Assembly: GCF_014773225.1 (NCBI RefSeq)
Contig: NZ_JACXAJ010000002.1
Coordinates: 248,001 to 312,000 of the forward strand
Reading direction: 5' to 3'
DNA: 64,000 nt
Source: Pontibacter aquaedesilientis
GTDB lineage: Bacteria; Bacteroidota; Bacteroidia; Cytophagales; Hymenobacteraceae
The notes below the pieces were generated by a model. It worked only from the letters and a program-made list of their open reading frames with translations. It did not search any database and was not told where the DNA came from. This document shows positions 26,213 to 33,270 of the stretch, piece after piece. The position numbers and the translations under genes were made by a program. Position 1 is the first letter of the stretch; each line of letters opens with the position of its first letter.

Positions 26213-26584
26213 ATGTACACGCATAATCCATTTCAAGAAATCGCTGTTAGATTAAGTAGAATTGAGAATTGCCTTAATACACTTAAGGAGAAAACCAATT
26301 CATTATTACCACCCTCCAACTCGGAATTACCCGATACTTGTAACTTTATTCAAGCGCTCCAATATTTGAATGAAAGAGGTTACATCATCAGCAAATCCAA
26401 ATTCTATAAGCTCACAGCTTCCGAGAGCATTCCGCACAAGCGCTTTGGCAATCGGTTGGTTTTTTCCCATGCGGAACTACTGAAGTGGGTAGAGCTCCAA
26501 ACTGTGCAGAAGAATACCTGCCGTGAAGCAACCCTCCAGTTATCCAAGAGTGCCAATAGAAAGAAAGGAGGTCGCAATGGCTAA
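26213..26584 (+). CDS. Excisionase-like helix-turn-helix protein
   Basis: A 123-residue protein with a short N-terminal coiled-coil (ISRIENCLNTL-like, about 8-30) and an excisionase/MerR-type winged helix (about 43-100: CNFIQALQYLNERGYIISKSKFYKLTASESIPHKRFGNRLVFSHAELLKWV). Such proteins are recombination directionality factors or small regulators. The C-terminus is basic. It overlaps the next gene by 8 bp. Confidence 0.82.
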   Translation: MYTHNPFQEIAVRLSRIENCLNTLKEKTNSLLPPSNSELPDTCNFIQALQYLNERGYIISKSKFYKLTASESIPHKRFGNRLVFSHAELLKWVELQTVQKNTCREATLQLSKSANRKKGGRNG

Positions 26585-27716
26585 TTCCGAAATAGTTAGA
26601 ATGATGAAAGCGTTTAATGTCAGCCAGGAGGAAATCGACCGACATGAGAAGTCTGTAAAATCAAAGGTGCTTCTTTTGCGAATGCTGGATGAAGCAATAA
26701 TAAACTTGCATGAAGACCTGCCATATCCGAAGAAATGCCTTGAGATGGTAGAGGATGATGGCGAGTCCTTTACACTAGGGACGCTCGGTAATTTCTCGTT
26801 AATCATTGGCAAAGCTAAAAGCAGGAAGTCCTTTTTAGTAGGAGTGGTTTTGGCGGCAGCCTTAGGTAAGCAACTGGCAGAATTTAAGCTGACGAACCAC
26901 TTGCCGCCTGATAAAAGAGTAGTACTGCACTTCGATACAGAACAGGGAGCGCACCATGTGCAACAAGCTGCTAAGCGAGTATTGAGCCTGATAGGAGTGA
27001 AGAGTGCAGCTAATCTGCGTCCCTATTGTCTACGGAAATATACTCCCAGGGAGCGGTTAGAGATGATTGAGCATGCTATTCGCAATACACCTAACGTAGG
27101 GTTTGTAGTCATAGATGGAATCCGTGACTTGGTCACTTCTATTAATGATGAAGAAGAAGCCACAATGCTGGCAAGTAAACTGCTTAAATGGACAGAGGAG
27201 CTAAACATACATATAGTATGTGTGCTGCATCAGAATAAAGGCGACAATAATGCAAGGGGGCACCTTGGTACCGAGCTTCAAAATAAAGCGGAAAGTGTAA
27301 TTTCTGTTACTAAGGATTCTAACAATAGAGATGTATCCATAGTTGCTCCTGAATTTTGCCGTGACAAAGAGTTTACGCCTTTTGCTTTCGAAATTGATGA
27401 TGCTGGGTTACCAAAACTTGTTAATAACTGGAAGCAGAAGCAGGAGAGTAGAAGTAGTAGGATTACCTCACCAGCAGAGGTGCCTTCAGATGTTCATGAT
27501 AAGGTGTTGTCTGAAGTTTTTGCTGAACAGGACACTTATAACTATACTTCCCTTTTCAAGGCAATAAAAAGCGCTTTAAGAAATCAAAAGATAAATATTG
27601 GGGATAATACCGCAAAAGACTTTGTAGCTTACTATCAAGAAAAAGGGAGTGTAGTTAAAGAAGGTAAGAGCGGAAGCAGAGCATCATTTTACAAGTTGGT
27701 TAAGTCACCAGTTTAA
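26577..27716 (+). CDS. RepA-like AAA ATPase of the element
   Basis: A 379-residue RecA-fold ATPase (AAA_25/RepA-type hexameric helicase family). The start at 26577 has a strong Shine-Dalgarno sequence (AAAGGAGG). The Walker A is IIGKAKSRKSFLV (GxxxxRKS form, about 78-85), Walker B is FVVIDGIRDLV (about 175-183), and VCVLHQNKGDNNARGHLGTELQNKAES resembles sensor/L2 loops. A C-terminal winged helix follows a Ser/Arg-rich linker. It would help the excised element replicate or be maintained. Directly downstream is a repeat cluster. Confidence 0.85.
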   Translation: MANSEIVRMMKAFNVSQEEIDRHEKSVKSKVLLLRMLDEAIINLHEDLPYPKKCLEMVEDDGESFTLGTLGNFSLIIGKAKSRKSFLVGVVLAAALGKQLAEFKLTNHLPPDKRVVLHFDTEQGAHHVQQAAKRVLSLIGVKSAANLRPYCLRKYTPRERLEMIEHAIRNTPNVGFVVIDGIRDLVTSINDEEEATMLASKLLKWTEELNIHIVCVLHQNKGDNNARGHLGTELQNKAESVISVTKDSNNRDVSIVAPEFCRDKEFTPFAFEIDDAGLPKLVNNWKQKQESRSSRITSPAEVPSDVHDKVLSEVFAEQDTYNYTSLFKAIKSALRNQKINIGDNTAKDFVAYYQEKGSVVKEGKSGSRASFYKLVKSPV

Positions 27717-27801
27717 TAACCAGTTTAGTGCCTACTATATATAGGCACATAAACTGGTAAACTGGTTGAGTAACCGATTTAATAAACTTGTTTAAACTGG
27801 T
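27707..27801. repeat. Iteron-like repeat cluster with a 16-bp hairpin
   Basis: ACCAGTTTA occurs at 27707-27715 and 27719-27727, and its complement (TAAACTGGT or AAACTGGT) at 27750-27758, 27759-27766 and 27793-27801, with a degenerate copy after it. Two of these form a hairpin, ACCAGTTTA+GTGCCTA (27719-27734) with TAGGCAC+TAAACTGGT (27742-27758), loop 7 nt, one bulge. This follows the RepA-like gene immediately, so it may be the element's replication origin or maintenance site; termination is an alternative. Confidence 0.65.
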
Positions 27802-27954
27802 AAATTGGTTTTGTAAGTTAATTACTGGAAGTAACTCTGTTATACAAGTGAGGTGTTTAGAGAATTACGTTTTCCATTCCGTTATTGCTAAGAAGTCGGA
27901 ATTTTCCATGTGGTATTGTAATAACTTTTTAGCCGTTTTTTCATCGAATAAAAA

Positions 27955-27995
27955 AGGATACTAATGATACTGTAATAAACCCTTTTAAGTATCCT
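27955..27995. other. Hairpin beside the small minus-strand gene
   Basis: AGGATACT (27955-27962) / AGTATCCT (27988-27995) with a 25-nt loop between the convergent ATPase and small hypothetical genes. Probably a terminator or processing site. Confidence 0.4.
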
Positions 27996-28263
27996 ATAAA
28001 ATGTGAGAGTTAAAGATCATTATACCCTTTTCCTGTTTAAACTTCTCTGCAGCTTCCTTGCTTTCAAACTTTAAAGCATGTTTTACCTTGTTGGTATTCG
28101 GGGTGTAAGTTTTTGAAATATGATGTGCATAGGCACCATGCAAATAAAACGGGTTGCCATCAACAATCGTCTGTAAAACCCACTTCCCGCTATACTTCTC
28201 CATATAGTCTTTGGAACCGATGTAACTATTGATCCTGTCTCTGTAGGTATTCCTGCTGTTCAT
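27994..28263 (-). CDS. Small hypothetical element protein
   Basis: An 89-residue protein I do not recognise. It is basic at the start (MNSRNTYRDRINSYIGSKDYMEK) and contains KWVLQTIVDGNPFYLHGAYAHHISKTYTP followed by HALKFESKEAAEKFKQEKGI. That second half reads like a small alpha+beta domain. It is the only minus-strand gene in the element's left half, facing away from the hsd promoter. A role such as anti-restriction or control is possible but not shown. Confidence 0.6.
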   Translation of the reverse strand: MNSRNTYRDRINSYIGSKDYMEKYSGKWVLQTIVDGNPFYLHGAYAHHISKTYTPNTNKVKHALKFESKEAAEKFKQEKGIMIFNSHIL

Positions 28264-28393
28264 GTTTCTGTAGAGTTTGGTGTAAATGGATATAACGCAT
28301 CATTAAAGGTGAAGAGTTACTATAAGTACGTTGCCAACACCGCCTACTGCAATAAATAGGGGTACCCGTACCCCCTTGAAAATCGTTTTCCCA

Positions 28394-28406
28394 CCCCCCC
28401 CCCCCC
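28394..28406 (+). repeat. Homopolymer tract of 13 C
   Basis: Thirteen consecutive C, preceded by CCCA, about 134 bp upstream of the -33 element of the hsd promoter. Such tracts are prone to slipped-strand changes. Confidence 0.9.
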
Positions 28407-28513
28407 ATTACATATACAGTCCAAGGCAAACAGCCTTTTATATTTTTTTTCTAAATTTTTTTCAAACATCAATTTATTGGTTTTTAAGATATTACTGTAC
28501 AAATGTAAAAATA

Positions 28514-28586
28514 GTAGACTGATTACTGAAAAATAAAATTTGGCAGATATAGATTAATGCTATATGTTTGTAGAGTGATTACTGAA
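28514..28586. promoter_or_regulatory. Direct repeats flanking the hsd promoter
   Basis: GTAGACTGATTACTGAA at 28514-28530 and GTAGAGTGATTACTGAA at 28570-28586 (16 of 17 identical) bracket the -33/-7 elements. They may be regulator sites, one overlapping the transcription start. Confidence 0.6.
28540..28570 (+). promoter_or_regulatory. Promoter of the restriction-modification operon
   Basis: TTG at 28540-28542 and TATGTTTG at 28563-28570 with 20-bp spacing match the Bacteroidota promoter. Transcription would start near 28577, giving a leader of about 19 nt before the ATG at 28596. Confidence 0.75.
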
Positions 28587-28595
28587 TAAAATAAT

Positions 28596-29165
28596 ATGAA
28601 AGTGCTACTGAAAGAACTTGTCGCTATACAAACTGGGGTATATGCTAAGACAGCACCAAGTGGTAACGCTACTTACCTGCAAGCCAGTATGTTCGACGCC
28701 TTTGGGAAACTGCAGGTGGGTATAGTGCCTAATGTAGTGATTGAGGGTGGTCTAAGCAGGCACCTGTTATCAGAAAGTGATGTGCTATTTGTAGCTAAGG
28801 GTGCCAATAATTTTGCTGTAGAGTACGATGCTGTCATGGGGCAGGCTATCGCATCATCCATATTTTTAATCTTGAAGCCTATGAAGAAAAGCGTTCAACA
28901 AGTATTGCCAGCCTACCTGGCTTGGTACCTGAACCACCCAATTACCCAAACTCAATTGAAGCACCAAGCAAGGGGTTCTTCAATACCATCTATTTCTAAG
29001 AAGACGCTGGAAGAGCTGGAGATTCCCTTGCCAAGCTTAGAGCGGCAGCAGCAGGTGCTTAGGATTCAGCAATTAAGGAATAAGGAAAAGCAGATTATAC
29101 AGCGGCTGGAAGTGCTGCGAGAGCAACAAATACAAAGTCAACTATTATTAGCGGTGCAACAATAA
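28596..29165 (+). CDS. Half-size type I specificity-like protein (single TRD)
   Basis: A 189-residue protein resembling one half of HsdS: a single target-recognition domain (about 1-145, with LKELVAIQTGVYAK and SESDVLFVAKGANNFAVEYDAVMGQAIAS) and a C-terminal coiled coil (about 150-189, LPSLERQQQVLRIQQLRNKEKQIIQRLEVL). SIPSISKKTLEELEIPLPSLERQQ is typical of S subunits. Standalone half-S proteins may dimerise to form a specificity unit, or may modulate the full S. It precedes hsdM by 14 bp. Confidence 0.78.
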   Translation: MKVLLKELVAIQTGVYAKTAPSGNATYLQASMFDAFGKLQVGIVPNVVIEGGLSRHLLSESDVLFVAKGANNFAVEYDAVMGQAIASSIFLILKPMKKSVQQVLPAYLAWYLNHPITQTQLKHQARGSSIPSISKKTLEELEIPLPSLERQQQVLRIQQLRNKEKQIIQRLEVLREQQIQSQLLLAVQQ

Positions 29166-29179
29166 TATTAATTTATATA

Positions 29180-30712
29180 ATGGGAAAGAAAATTACACAG
29201 CAAGAGATAAATAACATTGTTTGGAAGGCATGCGACACCTTTAGGGGCGTGATTGACCCAAGCCAGTACAAAGATTACATCCTAACCATGCTTTTTCTGA
29301 AGTATGTGAGCGATGTGCATAAAGACAAGTTTAGCAAGTATTTAGAGAAATATGATGGGGATAAAGAGCGTGCCGAGCGTGCTATGCGCCACGAGCGCTT
29401 TGTGGTACCGGAGCATTGCACCTTCGACCACTTGTATGAGAATCGTAATGAGAGCAACATTGGTGAGCTGATAAACATTGCCCTAAATGACTTGGAAGAA
29501 GCCAACCGTGAGAAGCTGGGTGGTGAGGATGGTTCGGGCATATTCCGAAATATCGACTTTAACTCCAGCAACCTGGGTGATGCCAAAGATAAAAAAACAC
29601 GCCTTAAAAACCTGCTAACCGACTTCAGCAATTCGAAGTTAGACCTGCGCCCTTCGCACCTTGCCGGTAACGATATTATCGGAGATGCATACGAGTTCCT
29701 TATCTCACATTTTGCCTCTGATGCTGGCAAGAAAGCTGGAGAGTTTTACACACCAAGCGAGGTTTCTACGCTACTTGCCAAGCTAACCAAATCGGCACCG
29801 GGGGCACGTATTGCTGATATTACCTGTGGCTCCGGCTCGCTGCTGATAAAGGCAGGCCGTGAGGTAGGCTCTGATAACTTCTCGCTTTATGGGCAGGAGG
29901 CCAACGGCAGCACTTGGGCTTTAGCTGTGATGAACATGTTCTTGCACGGTTTTGATAATGCTACGGTACGTTGGGGCGATTCTATCCGAAACCCAAAACT
30001 GAAGGAGGGTGATGCCTTGATGAAGTTTGATACAGTAGTAGGTAACCCACCTTTCTCGCTGGATAAGTGGGGTGCTGATGAAGCCGCTGCTGACCCGCAT
30101 AACCGCTTTTGGCGTGGGGTGCCTCCGATAAGTAAAGGCGACTGGGCTTTTATCTCACACATGATCGAAACCACTTACGAGGGCAAGGGCAAGGTTGGTG
30201 TTGTAGTGCCGCATGGCGTGCTTTTCCGTGGCTCCTCTGAGGGGAAGATACGCCAAAAGGCCATTGAAGAGAATTTACTGGAAGTGGTGATTGGACTGCC
30301 TGCTAATCTCTTCTTCGGTACGGGCATACCGGCTGCCATACTCATCTTTAACCGTGGTAAGGGTGCTAACAAAAATGTGTTGTTTATAGATGCTAGCCAG
30401 CGCTACGAGGCAGGCAAAAACCAGAACAAACTGCGTGAGCAGGACATCAACGATATTGTGGATACTTACCGTCGCTTTAACGGTGGAGAATTAGAGGCCG
30501 GTGTAGTAGAGGAGAAGTTTGCCTATGTAGCCACCTTTGACGAGGTGAAAGAGAATGAATATAACTTGAACATCCCACGCTACGTGGACACCTTTGAAGA
30601 GGAGGATGCCATAGACATACAAGCCGTGCAGCAGGAGATTGATACGCTGGAAGACGAGCTGGCAGCGGTACAGCAAGAAATGAAAAGCTATTTGGAAGAA
30701 TTAAGCCTATAA
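29180..30712 (+). CDS. hsdM: Type I restriction-modification system methyltransferase subunit
   Basis: A 510-residue N6-adenine methyltransferase subunit. The N-terminal helical HsdM domain (about 8-140) precedes the SAM-binding motif I DITCGSGSLLIKAG (about 212-225) and the catalytic motif IV NPPF (about 287-290, in VVGNPPFSLDKWG). The C-terminus is a coiled coil (VQQEIDTLEDELAAVQQEM) for S binding. It methylates adenines at the site recognised by the S subunit and forms the M2S core. Length and motifs are complete. Confidence 0.96.
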   Translation: MGKKITQQEINNIVWKACDTFRGVIDPSQYKDYILTMLFLKYVSDVHKDKFSKYLEKYDGDKERAERAMRHERFVVPEHCTFDHLYENRNESNIGELINIALNDLEEANREKLGGEDGSGIFRNIDFNSSNLGDAKDKKTRLKNLLTDFSNSKLDLRPSHLAGNDIIGDAYEFLISHFASDAGKKAGEFYTPSEVSTLLAKLTKSAPGARIADITCGSGSLLIKAGREVGSDNFSLYGQEANGSTWALAVMNMFLHGFDNATVRWGDSIRNPKLKEGDALMKFDTVVGNPPFSLDKWGADEAAADPHNRFWRGVPPISKGDWAFISHMIETTYEGKGKVGVVVPHGVLFRGSSEGKIRQKAIEENLLEVVIGLPANLFFGTGIPAAILIFNRGKGANKNVLFIDASQRYEAGKNQNKLREQDINDIVDTYRRFNGGELEAGVVEEKFAYVATFDEVKENEYNLNIPRYVDTFEEEDAIDIQAVQQEIDTLEDELAAVQQEMKSYLEELSL

Positions 30713-30715
30713 GCT

Positions 30716-31981
30716 ATGCAGACAAGTTTAGAGTTAAATAAAGTTCAAGGGCATAATCAAGTTATGAAGCTTAATTCTCCAAGTGACTGGTGTGAAGAGG
30801 AGTTAGGTAAAGCTGTTAAGAAAAAGATTAGATATGGAATTGTGCAGACTGGTGAAAACTTAGAAGAGGGTGTTCCATGTCTAAGAGTAATTGATTTGGA
30901 ATATGGTATTATAGATAAATCTAAACTAATTAAAACTTCGGTTAAAATAAGCCAACAATACAGAGACTGTATTCTAGAAGTCGGCGATATCGTATTTGCG
31001 CTTAGAGGTGAAATTGGTAAAGTAATACTTATAGATGAAAACCTTGCAGGTATAAATATTACTAGAGGCGTTGCTCGGATAAGTGCTAAGTCAGAAATTG
31101 ATTCAAATTATCTTTATTACCAGCTTCAATCACCTAGTGTAAAAAGTAAAATAGCGCTACAGGTCAATGGTACTTCCCTTAAAGAGATTCCTATAAATGG
31201 ATTGAAGAAAGTGGTTATATCTTCTCCTAAATTCCTCCAAGAGCAACGCGCCATAGCCGCTATACTTTCTACTTGGGACAAAGGCATTGAGAAACTGCAG
31301 CAGTTGATAACTGCCAAGCAAAAGCGCAAGAAATCCCTCATGCAACAGCTTCTTACTGGTAAAAAGCGGTTTAAGGAGTTCACAAGTGAATGGCAGGAAG
31401 TAAAGTATGGAGATATACTGAAGAAAGTTTCACGTCCTGTGATTTGGGATGACGAAGAGTTATTTAACCTTATTAGTGTAAGAAGAAGGTCAGGAGGGTT
31501 ATTCCATCGCGAAAGTCTATATGGGTACCAAATTTTAACGAAAAGCCTTTTTACTGCTAAAGCAGGAGATTTTCTTATCTCCAAAATGCAGATTCTTCAT
31601 GGTGCTTCAGGACTCACAACAGAAGAATTTGATGGAATGAAAATATCGGGTTCATATATCTCTGTTGTTGCGAAAAACCCTGAACAACTTGATATGGAGT
31701 TCTTTAGCTGGCTGTCCAAGTTGCCATACTTCTATCATCAGACTTATATAGCGAGTTGTGGTGTGCACATAGAGAAGATGACTTTTGACTTTAAGACATT
31801 CTTAAAGCTATCAACCCATTTGCCGTCTACTGAAGAGCAAAGGAAGATTGTAAACGTTCTAAATGCTTCCGATAAAGAAATAGAAACTCTGCAGCAAAAG
31901 CTTAGCGCCCTGAAGCAACAGAAGAAAGGTTTGATGCAAAAGCTCTTGACGGGCCAAGTGCGGGTAAAAAGGAAATTATAG
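30716..31981 (+). CDS. hsdS: Type I restriction-modification specificity subunit
   Basis: A 421-residue specificity subunit with two target-recognition domains (about 20-185 and 228-365) separated by conserved helices with related ends: KRKKSLMQQLLTGKKRF (205-221) and QKKGLMQKLLTGQVRV at the C-terminus. It determines the bipartite DNA target. It starts 3 bp after hsdM, so it should be translated together with it. It is not similar to the half-S gene outside the general fold, so a simple recombinational shuffle between them is not suggested. Confidence 0.93.
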   Translation: MQTSLELNKVQGHNQVMKLNSPSDWCEEELGKAVKKKIRYGIVQTGENLEEGVPCLRVIDLEYGIIDKSKLIKTSVKISQQYRDCILEVGDIVFALRGEIGKVILIDENLAGINITRGVARISAKSEIDSNYLYYQLQSPSVKSKIALQVNGTSLKEIPINGLKKVVISSPKFLQEQRAIAAILSTWDKGIEKLQQLITAKQKRKKSLMQQLLTGKKRFKEFTSEWQEVKYGDILKKVSRPVIWDDEELFNLISVRRRSGGLFHRESLYGYQILTKSLFTAKAGDFLISKMQILHGASGLTTEEFDGMKISGSYISVVAKNPEQLDMEFFSWLSKLPYFYHQTYIASCGVHIEKMTFDFKTFLKLSTHLPSTEEQRKIVNVLNASDKEIETLQQKLSALKQQKKGLMQKLLTGQVRVKRKL

Positions 31982-31985
31982 AAGT

Positions 31986-32681
31986 ATGAATATAGAGGTG
32001 TACTGTGATGAAAGTGGATTAGAGGCTTTGGCTAATAAGACTGCACATAAATATGTTGGCATAGGCGGTATATGGATTCCTGCGGATAAACGTGCAACTT
32101 TCAAGGAACAGCTAAATAGAATTAAAGCTGCACATAACATTCATAGTGAAATCAAATGGAAGAAGGTATCTCCAAAGTACATAGATTTTTACATAAACCT
32201 TATTGATTACTTTTTTGCATTAGATTTTCTGAGATTCAGAGTCATCTTAATTGAAGCTCAGAAGGTCGATAATTGCTCCTATAATGACTCTGATAATGAG
32301 CTAAGCTTTTACAAGTTTTATTATCAGCTCCTGCACCACTGGATATTCGACTATAACCAGTACGACATTTTTTTAGACCTCAAAGTAAATCGGAACAAGG
32401 GCAGGCTTAATGAACTTCATAGAGTGTTAAGTAATGCCAACCTTTTTTCCAAAATAAAGCAGGTGCAGGGCTTGCCGTCGGAGCAATCAGCAGGAATCCA
32501 ATTGGCAGACTTTTTTACAGGGCTTGTGACTTCAAAGATGAACAATGAGGTAAGTGAATCAGCTAAGTTCAAGCTTATCAAGTATGTTGAAAAAGAGTAT
32601 TTGAGAAAAGAGATAAACCACACTTCTTATACCGAAGAAAAGTTCAACATCTTCAAGATAAACTTAAGAGGGGAGTGGTGA
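31986..32681 (+). CDS. DUF3800 protein (RNase H-like fold)
   Basis: A 231-residue protein with the DUF3800 signatures: YCDESG (6-11), EIKWKKVSPKYIDFY (54-68) and QSAGIQLADFFTGLV near the C-terminal part. The acidic residues suggest a metal-dependent RNase H-like nuclease, although no activity has been established in general. It begins 4 bp after hsdS and its stop overlaps the next start, so it is cotranscribed with the restriction genes. DUF3800 proteins are often found in defence islands. Confidence 0.88.
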   Translation: MNIEVYCDESGLEALANKTAHKYVGIGGIWIPADKRATFKEQLNRIKAAHNIHSEIKWKKVSPKYIDFYINLIDYFFALDFLRFRVILIEAQKVDNCSYNDSDNELSFYKFYYQLLHHWIFDYNQYDIFLDLKVNRNKGRLNELHRVLSNANLFSKIKQVQGLPSEQSAGIQLADFFTGLVTSKMNNEVSESAKFKLIKYVEKEYLRKEINHTSYTEEKFNIFKINLRGEW

Positions 32682-33139
32682 TGGCATACAAAAAGATCAA
32701 AGCCCATAAGATGTCGGAGGCACAGCTTCGACAATTATGGAAACAGACTTATTGCTGCGCCTCACTGCCTATTCATACCTTAGATGGTGTGCAAGTAAAA
32801 TTCTACGAAGATATGTTCGACCACGCATTTTATGAAAGCGATAAATGGAAAGAGAAGGACAAAAGCATTTTGTCGCTAAATAGGTGTGAAAAAATGCTGT
32901 GGATAAAAGAAGCATTAGAGGATGCAACGGCAGCTTTAAAGCAAGGTTGGGACAAGAAGACGAAAAGCTATAGTAATAACCGAAGAGTCGCCTTAGTAAA
33001 AGGCAACTATGTTGTTATTATTATGTTCGTGAAAAGAAGGATTGCAAGGTTTGTTACAGCTTACGAAATTGATGTAGATGACAACCTTGGTAAGTTTAAA
33101 GATGGGCCAGACTGGGCAGGCCACAATGATTGGTTATAA
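32681..33139 (+). CDS. Putative BECR-fold nuclease-like protein
   Basis: A 152-residue protein of unknown family. The start at 32681 forms a TGATG overlap with the DUF3800 stop; two upstream GTG codons are less likely. The pattern FDHAFYES, ILSLNRCEKMLWIKEALED, KSYSNNRRVALVKGNYVVIIMF and RRIARFVTAYEID resembles barnase/EndoU/colicin/RelE-type (BECR) ribonuclease folds, with His, Arg and a late Thr-Ala-Tyr. This is an inference from pattern, not an established match. Its tight link with DUF3800 suggests a two-gene functional module. Confidence 0.6.
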   Translation: MAYKKIKAHKMSEAQLRQLWKQTYCCASLPIHTLDGVQVKFYEDMFDHAFYESDKWKEKDKSILSLNRCEKMLWIKEALEDATAALKQGWDKKTKSYSNNRRVALVKGNYVVIIMFVKRRIARFVTAYEIDVDDNLGKFKDGPDWAGHNDWL

Positions 33140-33147
33140 ATAAAAAA

Positions 33148-33173
33148 GAACGCTGTTTACTGGTACAGCGTTC
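33148..33173. other. Hairpin between the nuclease-like gene and hsdR
   Basis: GAACGCTGT (33148-33156) / ACAGCGTTC (33165-33173). On the plus strand no T-run follows; on the minus strand six T follow. It may set expression of hsdR below that of the M and S genes by processing or attenuation. Confidence 0.5.
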
Positions 33174-33270
33174 GAAACCTTTGCAATTCCCATACTCAAG
33201 GTAAAGGCCAGTACAAAAGTACTACTTGTATTTGATTAACGCAAATTGTTTGCCAAAAGTTTATTATCCA

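Larger units (their letters stand above)
28264..28595. other. Intergenic region upstream of the restriction genes
   Basis: 332 bp, AT-rich except for a 13-C run. It holds the hsd promoter and a pair of 17-bp direct repeats described separately. No other gene was seen. Confidence 0.7.

Noticed and set aside
28226..28429. A 67-codon minus-strand frame crossing the C13 tract
   Set aside because: Gly-run and Trp-rich translation without protein character; the tract itself is reported instead.
28596..31981. Invertible specificity genes
   Set aside because: The half-S and full S genes share no long inverted or direct repeats, and the only recombinase is the tRNA-type integrase at the far end.
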